A stretch of 64,000 bases of DNA from Nocardia farcinica (lineage in GTDB: Bacteria > Actinomycetota > Actinomycetes > Mycobacteriales > Mycobacteriaceae): positions 868,001 to 932,000 of the forward strand of contig NZ_LN868938.1 of assembly GCF_001182745.1 (NCBI RefSeq), written 5' to 3'. The notes beneath the pieces were generated by a model that saw only the letters and a program-made list of their open reading frames with translations, searched no databases and had not been told where the DNA came from. Shown piece after piece: positions 1 through 9,986 of the stretch (positions are counted from its first letter, which is position 1; every line of letters begins with the position of its first letter). A program made the position numbers and the translations under genes.

Positions 1-1
1 G

Positions 2-724
2 CTGGCTCTCGCCGAAGGTTCGGTGCGGCTGGTGGAGGTGAGCGGTGACGGCGGCGCCGCGGAGGTGCGGGTGCCCGAGTTGCCCGAGAGCGCGGCGGAC
101 CACGCGGGCAAGAGCTCGCTCAGCGGCCGCGCGCCGAAGCGCCGCATCCAGGGCACCGAGGGCCGCAAGCTGCGCGTGCGGCAGTACGCCAGGGCCATCG
201 ATCGCGCGCTGCGGGATGTGCTGGCCGGTCGCGGCGTGCCGTTGATCCTGGCCGCCACCGAGCCGATCGATTCGCTGTACCGCTCGGTCAACAGCTATCC
301 GGAGTTGCTGGACGAGTCGATGCCGGGCAACCCCGAACAGCTCACCGATGCCGAACTCGGCGCCCGGGCGCGCGAGCTGCTCGACAAGTACTACGCCGAC
401 CAGCTCACCGCCGTGCGGGAACTGTTCGATCAGCGGGTCGGCGAGGGCCGTGCCGCCACCGATCTGGCCGACATCGCGCGCGCCGCCACCTTCGGCATGG
501 TGGACACGCTGCTGGTCGACATCGACGCGACCGTGCCCGGCTCGATCTCCGCCGGCGGCGAGCTCACCGTCGGTGACGCGTCCGCCGACGGCGCGCCCGG
601 CGTCGTGGACGAGATCTGCCGCCGCGTCATCCAGGCCGACGGCCGGGTGCTGGCCGTCCGATCCGACGACATGCCCGGCGGCGGCGCCGCCGCAGCCATC
701 CTGCGCTACGCCCCGACGACCTGA
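2..724 (+). CDS. C-terminal part of a baeRF-family (archaeo-eukaryotic release factor-like) protein, 5' truncated
   Basis: The reading frame is open to the left edge of the window, so only the last ~240 residues are present. The first possible internal start is GTG at 23, but coding continues upstream of it. The visible part has the RNA-processing style arrangement 'RYA..ID.AL...L.....PLILA..EP....YR.VN.YP.L' followed by a short helical region and a C-terminal alpha/beta segment ending in 'VRSDDMPGG..AAAILRY'. This matches the bacterial release-factor-like (baeRF) families, which are related to eRF1 and Pelota but have no demonstrated role in this group. Family recognition is from motif memory. 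No function beyond the fold is claimed. It is followed by a 234-base gap before the next gene. Confidence 0.65.
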   Translation: MALAEGSVRLVEVSGDGGAAEVRVPELPESAADHAGKSSLSGRAPKRRIQGTEGRKLRVRQYARAIDRALRDVLAGRGVPLILAATEPIDSLYRSVNSYPELLDESMPGNPEQLTDAELGARARELLDKYYADQLTAVRELFDQRVGEGRAATDLADIARAATFGMVDTLLVDIDATVPGSISAGGELTVGDASADGAPGVVDEICRRVIQADGRVLAVRSDDMPGGGAAAAILRYAPTT

Positions 725-958
725 CATCCCGCATCCCGGCCCGGTCGAACCGCGACACCGGAAGCGCGGCAGCCCCACAGCCGCCCTGGAGCAAGGGCGC
801 TGCCAACCCTGTGTGGCGCGCCTGCGCCGGTACGCCGACACCGGCGGACGCGCCGTGTGACGGCCGACACCGCCGCGCCGGCGCGGCGGCTTCGGCGCGG
901 CGGCGGTCGATAGGGTGGGGGCGCCGGGGTGGTCCCGGAAACGAGGGAGAGGCGACGG
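725..958. other. Intergenic region with GC-rich palindrome and hairpins
   Basis: No convincing gene. Positions 870-889 are a perfect 20-base palindrome (CCGCCGCGCC followed by its reverse complement). The right arm is then repeated after TTC, so alternative hairpins are possible, consistent with a terminator for the upstream gene. TAGGGT at about 912-917 could be a -10 element for the downstream HAD gene. Inference from sequence only. Confidence 0.4.
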
Positions 959-1630
959 ATGACGGGGCGACTCGCCGCGGTCCTGTGGGATATGGACGGG
1001 ACGCTGCTGGATTCGGAGAAGCTGTGGGACATCGCGGTGCGCGAGCTCGCGGTGGAGCTGGGTACCGAGATGACCGACGAGGTGCGGCACGCGCTGGTCG
1101 GGGCGTCGGGACCGAACGCGCTGCGCATCCTGTTCGACGGGCTGGGGGTGGATCCGACGACCGAGGCGTTGCGCGAGGCCGCCGACTTTCTCGAGCGCCG
1201 TGTCGGTGACCTGATGACCGGCCCCATCCCGTGGCGGCCCGGCGCGGCGGACGCGCTCGCGCTGGTACGCGCGGCCGGTCTGCCCAGCGCGCTGGTGACC
1301 AACACGATCCGCTCGCTCACCGAGTTCGGCCTCGACACCCTCGGCCGCCACCACTTCGACGTCTCGGTCTGCGGTGACGAAGTCGCGGAGGGCAAGCCCG
1401 CCCCCGATCCCTACCTGCGGGCCGCCGAACTACTCGGCGTCGACCCGCGACACTGTGTGGCCGTGGAGGATTCGCCCACCGGCGCCCGTGCCGCCACCGC
1501 CGCGGGGTGCGCCGTCATCGTGGTGCCCTGTGAGGTGCCCGTGCCCGACGGTCCCGGCCGCGTGCTGCGCGAGTCGTTGATCGGGCTCACCGTCGACCAC
1601 CTGCACCAGGCACTGCGCCGCGTGGCGTGA
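959..1630 (+). CDS. HAD-superfamily phosphatase/phosphohydrolase
   Basis: A 223-residue haloacid dehalogenase-like hydrolase of the beta-phosphoglucomutase/phosphatase type. Motif I is DMDGTLLDSE near the N-terminus (nucleophile and acid/base aspartates). Motif II is the threonine in LVTNT, motif III the lysine in EGKPAPDP, and motif IV is VEDSPTGARAA. The small helical cap lies between motifs I and II. I chose ATG 959 over a GTG at 929 because it sits right before the conserved core and has GAGGCGACGG just upstream. The substrate cannot be deduced. HAD phosphatases occur near the his genes in related actinobacteria, but no pathway link is visible here. Confidence 0.85.
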   Translation: MTGRLAAVLWDMDGTLLDSEKLWDIAVRELAVELGTEMTDEVRHALVGASGPNALRILFDGLGVDPTTEALREAADFLERRVGDLMTGPIPWRPGAADALALVRAAGLPSALVTNTIRSLTEFGLDTLGRHHFDVSVCGDEVAEGKPAPDPYLRAAELLGVDPRHCVAVEDSPTGARAATAAGCAVIVVPCEVPVPDGPGRVLRESLIGLTVDHLHQALRRVA

Positions 1631-1697
1631 CCACGTCCAATTCCAGGCGGAAATTACTGTGCGGCAACACAACTGAGCCGTTGTCGCTGTGATCGTC

Positions 1698-1719
1698 TTC
1701 ACCGGTGATCTTCGGTGAA
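1698..1719. promoter_or_regulatory. Inverted repeat upstream of the oxygenase cassette
   Basis: TTCACCG and CGGTGAA form a perfect 7-bp inverted repeat with an 8-base spacer, about 40 bases upstream of the first gene of the oxygenase-methyltransferase-acyltransferase cassette. It may be an operator. It lies in a locally less GC-rich stretch between the HAD gene and the cassette. No regulator gene is adjacent. Confidence 0.35.
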
Positions 1720-1759
1720 TCCCGGGCGTGTCCGACACGCCGTGCCCCAGAATGACGCC

Positions 1760-2620
1760 ATGACAGCCACCGGCGTGTTGGACGAAATCGTCGACACCGC
1801 ACGGTATCCGCTGGGGATGCCGGGCGGCAGGCAATGGGAGGAGGCGGTGGCGACCGCGCGCGCCGAACTGGCCGCGGACGGGTGCACGGTGCTGCGGGAG
1901 TTCATCCGCCCGGAACTGGTCGAGACCCTGCGCGCCCAGGGTGCGGCGATGGCCCCGCACGCCTACTACCGCACCGAGCGGGTCAACGCCTACAACATCC
2001 CGCTCGACACCGAGCTGCCGCCGGAACATCCCGGCCGGATCGTGCTCGATCGCGGCAACGCCTTCGTCCCCCGCGACCGGATCCCCGCCGACGCGCTCAT
2101 CCACCGCCTCTACACCGATCCCTGCTTCCAGCGGTTCGTCGCGGACTGCTTCGGCCTGGAGCGGCTGCACGAATACGCCGACCCGCTGGCCGGGCTGTGC
2201 CTGAACGTGGTGGCGCCGGGCATGTCGCACCCCTGGCACTTCGACACCAACGAGTTCACCGTCAGCATGCTCACCCAGCTGCCCGACGAGGGCGGCGTCT
2301 TCGAATACTGCCCCGGCATCCGTACCCCGCACGACGAACGCTTCGACGACGTGCGCGCGGTGCTGACCGGGACCGGGGAGCGCCTGGTGCGCAGGCTGGA
2401 GCTGCGCCCCGGCGACCTGCAACTGTTCCAGGGCCGCTTCTCGCTGCACCGCGTGACACCGGTTTCCGGTGTCACCCAACGGCATTCGGCGATCTTCGCC
2501 TACACCGACCGTCCCGGTGTGATCGGCACCGTGGAACGCACCCGTCAGCTGTTCGGGCGGGTCCTGCCGGACCATCTCGCCGCGGCCGAGGCCGTGCGCG
2601 GCGACCGATTACTCGACTGA
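1760..2620 (+). CDS. Fe(II)/2-oxoglutarate-dependent oxygenase, BesD/HalD-like fold with hydroxylase-type HxD motif
   Basis: A 286-residue protein of the small non-haem iron oxygenase family that includes amino-acid halogenases such as BesD. The visible facial triad is H160-x-D162 (in PWHFDTNEF) with distal H230 (FSLHRV). R241 (RHSAIF) is placed to bind 2-oxoglutarate. Halogenases of this family replace the aspartate by glycine, so an intact aspartate predicts hydroxylation or another oxidation rather than chlorination. ATG 1760 was chosen because residues before it look non-coding; no strong ribosome site is visible. It is the first gene of a tight cassette: 33 bases to a methyltransferase, then 34 bases to an acyltransferase. 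The substrate is unknown; a free amino acid or betaine is a reasonable guess from family knowledge. Confidence 0.75.
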   Translation: MTATGVLDEIVDTARYPLGMPGGRQWEEAVATARAELAADGCTVLREFIRPELVETLRAQGAAMAPHAYYRTERVNAYNIPLDTELPPEHPGRIVLDRGNAFVPRDRIPADALIHRLYTDPCFQRFVADCFGLERLHEYADPLAGLCLNVVAPGMSHPWHFDTNEFTVSMLTQLPDEGGVFEYCPGIRTPHDERFDDVRAVLTGTGERLVRRLELRPGDLQLFQGRFSLHRVTPVSGVTQRHSAIFAYTDRPGVIGTVERTRQLFGRVLPDHLAAAEAVRGDRLLD

Positions 2621-2653
2621 GCAAGTTCCCGACCCGAGAGGAAACGAAGACAC

Positions 2654-3475
2654 GTGCCAGTGCCGTTACACACCACCGGGAAAGCCTCCTTCGACGACAT
2701 CTACGACCGTCCCGATCCCCGCGCGTACTACACCCGGATGTCCGCCCTGGACTATCGGATACCGGAACTGGCGAAACCGTTCTTCGAGCAGCAGATCCGG
2801 GAGTATCGCGCCTCGGCCCGCACCGACACTCCCACCGTGCTCGACATCGGCTGCTCCTACGGGGTGAACGCCGCGCTGCTGCGGTTCGACACCACCATCG
2901 CCGACCTCGCCGCCCACTACGCCGGCGCGGGTGATCTCGACCCCGCCGCGCTCGCCGCCCGCGACCGTGCCCGGCTCACCGAGTACGACGCCTGGCCCGG
3001 GGTGCGCTTCCTCGGCGTCGACGCCTCCCGGCCCGCGCTGGACTACGCCGCCGCGGCCGGCCTGCTGCACGAGGTCGTGCACGCCGACCTGGAGGCGGCC
3101 GATCCCACCGACGACCAGCGCGCCCTGCTCGCGCGGGCCGATCTGGTCGTGTCCACCGGCTGCATCGGCTACGTCACCGAGAAGACCCTGGTCCGGGTCG
3201 CCACCGCACATCCGCGGCGGCGACCCTGGATGGCGCACTTCGTGCTGCGCATGTTCGATTTCGGGCCGATCGCCGCGGAACTCGACGCGCTGGGCTACCG
3301 CACCGAACAGGTGCCAGGCCTGTTCCGGCAGCGCCGCTTCGCCGCACCGGCCGAGCGCGATCACGTGCTGGCCACGCTGGCCGATCACGGGATCGACACC
3401 CGGGGCCACGAGAGCGAAGGATGGCTGTACGCGAGCCTGTTCGTCTCGCGGCCCGATCCCGCCGCCCGCGCCTGA
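2654..3475 (+). CDS. Class I SAM-dependent methyltransferase in the oxygenase-acyltransferase cassette
   Basis: A 273-residue Rossmann-type methyltransferase. Motif I is VLDIGCSYGVN at about residues 62-72. An acidic post-motif follows in 'VRFLGVDASRPAL', and 'LVVSTGCIGYVTEKTL' takes the motif IV position. The start is GTG 2654, preceded by GAGAGGAAAC at good spacing; the next gene has a very similar leader (GAGGAAACCGAC), suggesting the cassette was assembled or tuned as a unit. The N-terminal part (FDDIYDRPDPRAYY) recurs, as I recall, in small-molecule methyltransferases and carries no substrate signature I can read. Given its neighbours, N-methylation of an amine or amino acid is the most economical guess, but O- or C-methylation is equally open. 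Confidence 0.8.
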   Translation: MPVPLHTTGKASFDDIYDRPDPRAYYTRMSALDYRIPELAKPFFEQQIREYRASARTDTPTVLDIGCSYGVNAALLRFDTTIADLAAHYAGAGDLDPAALAARDRARLTEYDAWPGVRFLGVDASRPALDYAAAAGLLHEVVHADLEAADPTDDQRALLARADLVVSTGCIGYVTEKTLVRVATAHPRRRPWMAHFVLRMFDFGPIAAELDALGYRTEQVPGLFRQRRFAAPAERDHVLATLADHGIDTRGHESEGWLYASLFVSRPDPAARA

Positions 3476-3509
3476 GCCCGTTCCCACCCCCGACCTCGAG
3501 GAAACCGAC

Positions 3510-5330
3510 TTGACCGAACGCACCTTCGCCGCCGAGGACCACCTGCCCCGGGTACCGCTGCCCACGCTGGAGGCCAGCTGCGAACGCTTCCTGCAGTGGT
3601 GTTCGCCGCTGCTCACCGCCGAGGAACTCGCCACGACCCGGGCCGCGGTGGACGAGCTGCTGCGTCCCGGTGGGCCCGGCCGCACCCTGCACGCGGCGCT
3701 GGCGGAGTACGACGCCACCCCCGGCGTCGGCAGCTGGCTCGACCAGTTCTGGCCGTCGCGCTACCTGGGCCGCCGCGACCGGATCGCGCTGAACGCGAAC
3801 TTCTTCTTCCTCTTCCGCGACGACACCGCGCTGGCGACCTCCACCCCCGCCGATCAGGTCGCGCGCGCGGCGGCCATCGTCCTGGCCGCGGTCGACTACA
3901 AGCTCGCCCTCGACCGCGAGGAGATCCCACCCGCCACCCAGCGCGGGCAGCGGCTGTCGATGTGGCAGAACAAGTACCTGTTCTCCGAGACCCGCATCCC
4001 GGGCGTCGAGCAGGACACCGTGCGGGTGCCCTACAGCGACGACTGGCCCGGCCACTCCCAGGAACGCCACATCGTGGTGTTCCACCGCGGCAACGCCTTC
4101 CGTCTCGATGTGCTCGGCCCGGGCGGCGTGCCGTACTCGCTCGACGACCTGGCCGACGGCCTGCGTGCCGTGCTCAAGGCGGGCGCCAAGGCCGCCCCCA
4201 CCGATACCGCCGTCGGCCACCTCACCACCGAGGCGCGCGCGGACTGGGCGGCCGACCGCGCGGCCCTGCGTGCCGAACCCGCCAACGTCGCCGCGCTGGA
4301 CACCATCGAGACCGCGCTGTTCTGCCTCTGCCTGGAAGACGTCGCCCCGCGCGACCAGCTGCACGCCTGTGACCAGCTGCTGCACGGCGACAGCGGCAAC
4401 CGGTGGTTCGACAAGTCGGTGTCGTTCATCGTCTTCGCCGACGGCAGCGCGGGCATCAACGTCGAGCACTGCGGGCTCGACGGCACCACCATCCTGTCGT
4501 TCGTCGACACCCTGCTCGAGACCCGCGCCGCCGCGCACGCCGAATCGGCGGGCGCGCAACCGCAGGGCCTGCCCGCGGTGGAGCCGATCGAGTTCGTGCT
4601 GAACACCGATCTGCGGGCCCGGATCGCCGCCGCGGCACAGGATTTCGCCGAGTACGCCGCCGCGAACGCCACCACCACGGTGTCTTTCCCCGATTTCGGC
4701 ACCACCCGCGCCAAGCGGCTCGGCATCTCCCCGGACGCCTTCGCCCAGCTGAGCTACCAGCTGGCGCACCGGCGCAGCAAAGGGCTCACCGGGGCGACCT
4801 ACGAGTCCATCGCCACCCGGCAGTACCGCAACGGCCGCACCGAGGCCATGCGGGTGGTCACCCCGGAGATGATCGCCTTCGTCGACGCCATGCAGGACGG
4901 CACCGCCGACCGCGCCACCCGGCTGGCTGCCGCCCGCACCGCCGCCGACGCCCACGTGGCGCGGGCCAAACAGTGCCAGGCCGGCGACGCCCCCGAACAG
5001 CACCTGTGGGAGCTGCAGTGGATCCAGCGGCGCCGCGGCGCCGAGCTGGGGGTCACCGAGCCGATCGCGCTCTACGACAGCCCCGGCTGGACGATCATGC
5101 GCGACGACTACCTGAGCACGAGCTCCGCGCCCTCGGTCAACATCGAGTACTTCGGGTTCGGTTCCACCAGCTCGCGCTGCATCGGCATCGCCTACGTGCT
5201 GCTGCCGGACCGCTGGAATCTCTACCTGGCCACCCCGGCGGCGGTCGCCGACCAGATGCACGCGTTCGCCGGACACCTGCGCACCGCGGTGGCCGAACTG
5301 GCCGAGCTGCTCGAGCCCGACGCCCACTGA
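3510..5330 (+). CDS. Choline/carnitine O-acyltransferase family protein
   Basis: A 606-residue member of the carnitine/choline acyltransferase fold, which moves an acyl group between CoA and the hydroxyl of a quaternary-ammonium alcohol. The N-terminus has the family opening (LPRVPLPTLEASCERFLQW). The catalytic histidine is H320 in NVEHCGLDG, matching the family H-x3-D-G signature. The S-T-S element is at about 536-538, followed by 'NIEYFGFGS' in the acceptor-binding region. I chose TTG 3510 because GAGGAAACC lies just before it and it opens the conserved N-terminus; the open frame runs further upstream, inside the methyltransferase gene. Length fits the family (about 600). Whether the acceptor is carnitine, choline or a cassette-specific product cannot be read from the sequence. 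The family is uncommon in bacteria, to my knowledge. Confidence 0.82.
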   Translation: MTERTFAAEDHLPRVPLPTLEASCERFLQWCSPLLTAEELATTRAAVDELLRPGGPGRTLHAALAEYDATPGVGSWLDQFWPSRYLGRRDRIALNANFFFLFRDDTALATSTPADQVARAAAIVLAAVDYKLALDREEIPPATQRGQRLSMWQNKYLFSETRIPGVEQDTVRVPYSDDWPGHSQERHIVVFHRGNAFRLDVLGPGGVPYSLDDLADGLRAVLKAGAKAAPTDTAVGHLTTEARADWAADRAALRAEPANVAALDTIETALFCLCLEDVAPRDQLHACDQLLHGDSGNRWFDKSVSFIVFADGSAGINVEHCGLDGTTILSFVDTLLETRAAAHAESAGAQPQGLPAVEPIEFVLNTDLRARIAAAAQDFAEYAAANATTTVSFPDFGTTRAKRLGISPDAFAQLSYQLAHRRSKGLTGATYESIATRQYRNGRTEAMRVVTPEMIAFVDAMQDGTADRATRLAAARTAADAHVARAKQCQAGDAPEQHLWELQWIQRRRGAELGVTEPIALYDSPGWTIMRDDYLSTSSAPSVNIEYFGFGSTSSRCIGIAYVLLPDRWNLYLATPAAVADQMHAFAGHLRTAVAELAELLEPDAH

Positions 5331-5337
5331 CCGCCGA

Positions 5338-5370
5338 CGGCCGCCGCCGGTCCCCGACCGGTGGCGGCCG
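5338..5370 (+). terminator. GC-rich hairpin terminator after the acyltransferase gene
   Basis: A 14-bp stem (CGGCCGCCGCCGGT paired with ACCGGTGGCGGCCG, one G-U pair) with a CCCCG loop begins eight bases after the acyltransferase stop. No T-tract follows, as is common in high-GC actinobacteria. It separates the cassette from hisE. Confidence 0.55.
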
Positions 5371-5410
5371 ATCGTCGCCGCGCTGCCGGGGTCTGAGAGA
5401 ATGACCCCCC

Positions 5411-5674
5411 GTGAAGACTTTCGAAACCCTGTTCGCCGAGCTGCAGGACCGTGCCGCCACCCGCCCCGAGGGATCCGGCACCGTGGCCGCCCTGGACGCC
5501 GGCGTGCATGCCCAGGGTAAGAAGGTGCTCGAGGAGGCCGGCGAGGTGTGGCTGGCCGCCGAACACGAGAGCGACGAGTCGCTGGCCGAGGAGATCTCCC
5601 AGCTGCTGTACTGGGTGCAGGTGCTGATGGTCGGGCGGGGGTTGAAGCTCGAGGACGTGTACCGACATCTGTGA
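5411..5674 (+). CDS. hisE: Phosphoribosyl-ATP pyrophosphohydrolase
   Basis: An 87-residue HisE, which hydrolyses phosphoribosyl-ATP to phosphoribosyl-AMP in histidine synthesis. The all-alpha MazG-like fold is recognisable from [17 protein letters not shown], containing the Glu-rich Mg-binding helix, and [14 protein letters not shown]. The GTG start at 5411 has no good Shine-Dalgarno sequence. GAGAAT lies 8 bases upstream, so initiation may be leaderless. hisG follows 44 bases downstream, the usual actinobacterial pairing in which the first two enzymes of the pathway are co-transcribed. Confidence 0.95.
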   Translation: MKTFETLFAELQDRAATRPEGSGTVAALDAGVHAQGKKVLEEAGEVWLAAEHESDESLAEEISQLLYWVQVLMVGRGLKLEDVYRHL

Positions 5675-5718
5675 CGGTCCCGCCCTCCGCTTCCCACACT
5701 CTCCCGAAAGGACCCGTC

Positions 5719-6570
5719 ATGCTGCGCGTCGCAGTCCCCAACAAAGGCGCACTGTCCGAATCCGCGACCTCGATCCTGAGCGAGGCCGGGTACCGCAAGC
5801 GCACCGACTCCCGCGACCTGAGCGTGCTCGACCCGGAGAACCAGGTCGAGTTCTACTTCCTGCGTCCGAAGGACATCGCCGTCTACGTCGGCTCCGGCGA
5901 GCTCGACCTCGGTATCACCGGCCGTGACCTGGCGCTGGATTCCGGCGCACCGGTGCAGGAGCGGCTCGCGCTCGGCTTCGGCCGCTCCACCTTCCGCTAC
6001 GCCGCGCCGGCCGGTCGGGAGTGGAAGGTCGAGGACCTCTACGACAAGCGGATCGCCACCTCCTATCCGAACCTGGTGCTGAGCGACCTGCGCCGCCGCG
6101 GCATCGAGGCCGAGGTCATCCGGCTCGACGGCGCGGTGGAGATCTCCATCCAGCTCGGCGTCGCCGACGCCATCGCCGACGTGGTGGGTTCGGGCCGCAC
6201 GCTGCGCCAGCACAACCTGGTCGCCTTCGGCGAGACGCTGTGCGACTCGGAGGGGGTGCTCGTCGAGCGGGTCGGAGCCGACCGCGACGACCGCGCCCGC
6301 AACCAGCTCGTCGCCCGTATCCAGGGTGTCGTGTTCGCCCAGCAGTACCTGATGCTGGACTACGACTGCCCCAAGGAACTGCTCGACCAGGCGGTGCAGA
6401 TCACCCCCGGCCTGGAGTCGCCGACGGTCTCTCCGCTGGCCGACGAGGGCTGGGTCGCGGTGCGCGCGCTGGTACCGCGCGGCAAGGGCAATTCGGTGAT
6501 GGATCGGCTGGCCGACCTCGGCGCCAAGGCGATCCTGGCCACCGACATCCGCTCCTGCCGCGCGTTCTGA
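5719..6570 (+). CDS. hisG: ATP phosphoribosyltransferase, long form
   Basis: Catalyses the first, committed step of histidine synthesis (ATP + PRPP to phosphoribosyl-ATP). The 283-residue length and the C-terminal ACT-like segment ([22 protein letters not shown]) identify the hexameric long form, which is feedback-inhibited by histidine through that domain. The catalytic part has [11 protein letters not shown] at the N-terminus, [14 protein letters not shown], and the PRPP-binding region near [12 protein letters not shown] 5719 follows AAAGGACCCGTC, a good ribosome site. It pairs with hisE just upstream. Confidence 0.95.
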   Translation: MLRVAVPNKGALSESATSILSEAGYRKRTDSRDLSVLDPENQVEFYFLRPKDIAVYVGSGELDLGITGRDLALDSGAPVQERLALGFGRSTFRYAAPAGREWKVEDLYDKRIATSYPNLVLSDLRRRGIEAEVIRLDGAVEISIQLGVADAIADVVGSGRTLRQHNLVAFGETLCDSEGVLVERVGADRDDRARNQLVARIQGVVFAQQYLMLDYDCPKELLDQAVQITPGLESPTVSPLADEGWVAVRALVPRGKGNSVMDRLADLGAKAILATDIRSCRAF

Positions 6571-6696
6571 CCGCCCACGACAAACCGCGCCGCCACCCTG
6601 GGTCAACGGATCGATTCAGGCTGTTCGCAACCGGTGTGGCTGTCGGCTCGGCGTTGATACGGTGCGCCCCTCGATGAGGACCCCGAGGAGCACACC

Positions 6697-6831
6697 GTGT
6701 CACAGCATTCCCCCGGCGAGCCGCCGGAGAGCACCTTCACCTGGAACGAGGACTGGCTCGCCGCCGTCGTCGGGCTGACCCTGCTCGCGCTCGTCCTGCT
6801 CGGGGCGATCCCGGATTGGCTGGTGCCGTGA
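6697..6831 (+). CDS. 44-residue single-helix membrane protein, detached N-terminal helix of a YeiH-type transporter
   Basis: A GTG-started small gene with CGAGGAG just upstream. The product has a short hydrophilic head, then FTWNEDWLAAVVGLTLLAL and a further hydrophobic run ending IPDWLVP, giving one membrane helix. Longer YeiH/UPF0324 proteins, as I recall, begin with just such a 'EDW.A...GL' helix fused to the rest of the protein. Here the stop codon TGA overlaps the ATG of the next gene (TGATG at 6829-6833), so the two products are translationally coupled and probably assemble together. The function as a separate peptide is inferred. The alternative is an ancestral frameshift that split one gene; both halves keep good initiation signals. 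Confidence 0.65.
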   Translation: MSQHSPGEPPESTFTWNEDWLAAVVGLTLLALVLLGAIPDWLVP

Positions 6832-7976
6832 TGGCCGAGCTCGACGCGCGCGCCGGCACGCCGGTGACTTCGGAAACCGATGCGGTACGCCAGGATTCGA
6901 CCACGACGTGGCGCGGGATCGTCGCCGGGGTGGCGGTGGTGCTCGTGCTGGGGGCGCTGACCCGGTTCTTCGAGACGCAGGTGCCGCGGTGGGCCGACGG
7001 CACCCCCGCGCAGCGGGTGGCCAAGTCGATCGAGTACCCGGTGTACGCGATCGCGCTCGGGCTCGCCGGTGCGGCGATCCTGACGAAACTGGGCCTGCGC
7101 GAGCGGCTTTCGGCCGGGTTCCGCACCGAGTTCTTCATCAAGACCGGCGTGGTGCTGCTCGGCGCCTCCATCAATCTGAAGATCCTGGTCACCGCGGCCG
7201 GCCCCGCCATCGTGCAGGCGCTGCTGCTGATCACCGTCGTGTTCGGGTTCACGTGGTGGTTCGGCGGCAGGCTCGGGCTCGACGACAGGTTGCGCGCGCT
7301 GCTGTCCTCGGCGGTGTCGATCTGTGGGGTGAGCGCGGCGATCGCGGCGGCGGGTGCGGTGCAGGCGCGCCGGGAGCAGATCGCCTACGCGGCATCGCTG
7401 GTGATCATCTTCGCGCTGCCCTCGATCTTCCTGCTGCCGTGGCTGGCCGGCCTGTTCGGTCTGTCCGACGCGGTGGCGGGTGCGTGGATCGGCGGCAACA
7501 TCGACACCACCGCGGCGGTCGCGGCCTCGGGTGCGATCGCGGGGGAGGGGACGCTCCAGATCGCCACGATCGTCAAGACCACCCAGAACGCGCTCATCGG
7601 CGTGGTGGCGATCGCGCTGACCGCCTATTTCACCCTCCGGATCGAGCGGGTGGCGGGGGCGGCCAGGCCGTCGGCGCGGCAGTTCTGGCAGCGGTTCCCG
7701 AAGTTCGTGCTCGGCTTCGTGGCCGCCTCGGTGATCGGCACGCTCTACCTCGCCGCGGTGGACAAGGCGACCGGCTCGGCGCACATCGCCATCGTCAACG
7801 ACCTGCGCACGTGGTTCCTGATCCTGGCGTTCGTCTCGATCGGCCTGGAGTTCTCGCCGCGCGGCCTGCGCGCGGCGGGCTGGCGCCCGATCGCGGTGTT
7901 CGGTTCCGCGGTGGTGGTGAATCTCGTTGCCGGCCTCGGCCTGTCGATCCTGTTGTTCCGGAACTTCACCGTCTGA
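6831..7976 (+). CDS. YeiH/UPF0324-family putative sulfate exporter
   Basis: A 381-residue integral membrane protein with about ten hydrophobic helices. Family hallmarks are EFFIKTGVVLLGASINLK, SSAVSICGVSAAIAAAGAV and AGAWIGGNIDTTAAVAASGA, followed by IATIVKTTQNALIGVVA. The family is annotated as putative sulfate exporters; the substrate is not firmly established. ATG 6831 is preferred to GTG 6816 because it overlaps the stop of the 44-codon gene and gives the usual start of the core domain. The first helix normally fused to this protein is encoded by that small gene. Confidence 0.85.
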   Translation: MAELDARAGTPVTSETDAVRQDSTTTWRGIVAGVAVVLVLGALTRFFETQVPRWADGTPAQRVAKSIEYPVYAIALGLAGAAILTKLGLRERLSAGFRTEFFIKTGVVLLGASINLKILVTAAGPAIVQALLLITVVFGFTWWFGGRLGLDDRLRALLSSAVSICGVSAAIAAAGAVQARREQIAYAASLVIIFALPSIFLLPWLAGLFGLSDAVAGAWIGGNIDTTAAVAASGAIAGEGTLQIATIVKTTQNALIGVVAIALTAYFTLRIERVAGAARPSARQFWQRFPKFVLGFVAASVIGTLYLAAVDKATGSAHIAIVNDLRTWFLILAFVSIGLEFSPRGLRAAGWRPIAVFGSAVVVNLVAGLGLSILLFRNFTV

Positions 7977-8015
7977 GCGGGGTGGCGTCGGCGGCGCACC
8001 GCCGGTTGCCGCCGC

Positions 8016-9881
<1,866 letters not shown>

Positions 9882-9924
9882 GACGGTCGCGGCGCGTCCA
9901 CGCCGTCCAGCCCGTGGGACGGCT

Positions 9925-9978
9925 GCGCCCGCGTGCGTTTCACCCGCCGGTGGACGGGGAACGATCACACGCGGGCGC
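9925..9978. terminator. Bidirectional hairpin between convergent trmI and lipoprotein genes
   Basis: GCGCCCGCGTG (9925-9935) pairs perfectly with CACGCGGGCGC (9968-9978), an 11-bp stem between convergent genes. A smaller hairpin (GCCGTCC with GGACGGC) lies just left of it. Placement suggests termination from both sides. Confidence 0.5.
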
Positions 9979-9986
9979 GCCGGTGA

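Noticed and set aside
870..889. 20-base GC-only palindrome as a regulatory operator
   Set aside because: Composition is only G and C and an arm is repeated nearby; a terminator hairpin or chance is more likely.
1760..5330. Complete carnitine biosynthesis pathway
   Set aside because: Trimethyllysine and gamma-butyrobetaine dioxygenases belong to a different fold, and no aldolase or aldehyde dehydrogenase is present, so only a carnitine-like logic can be proposed.
3174..5804. 876-codon open frame antisense to the acyltransferase
   Set aside because: Composition is typical of an antisense shadow; no family match, and the sense genes have catalytic motifs.
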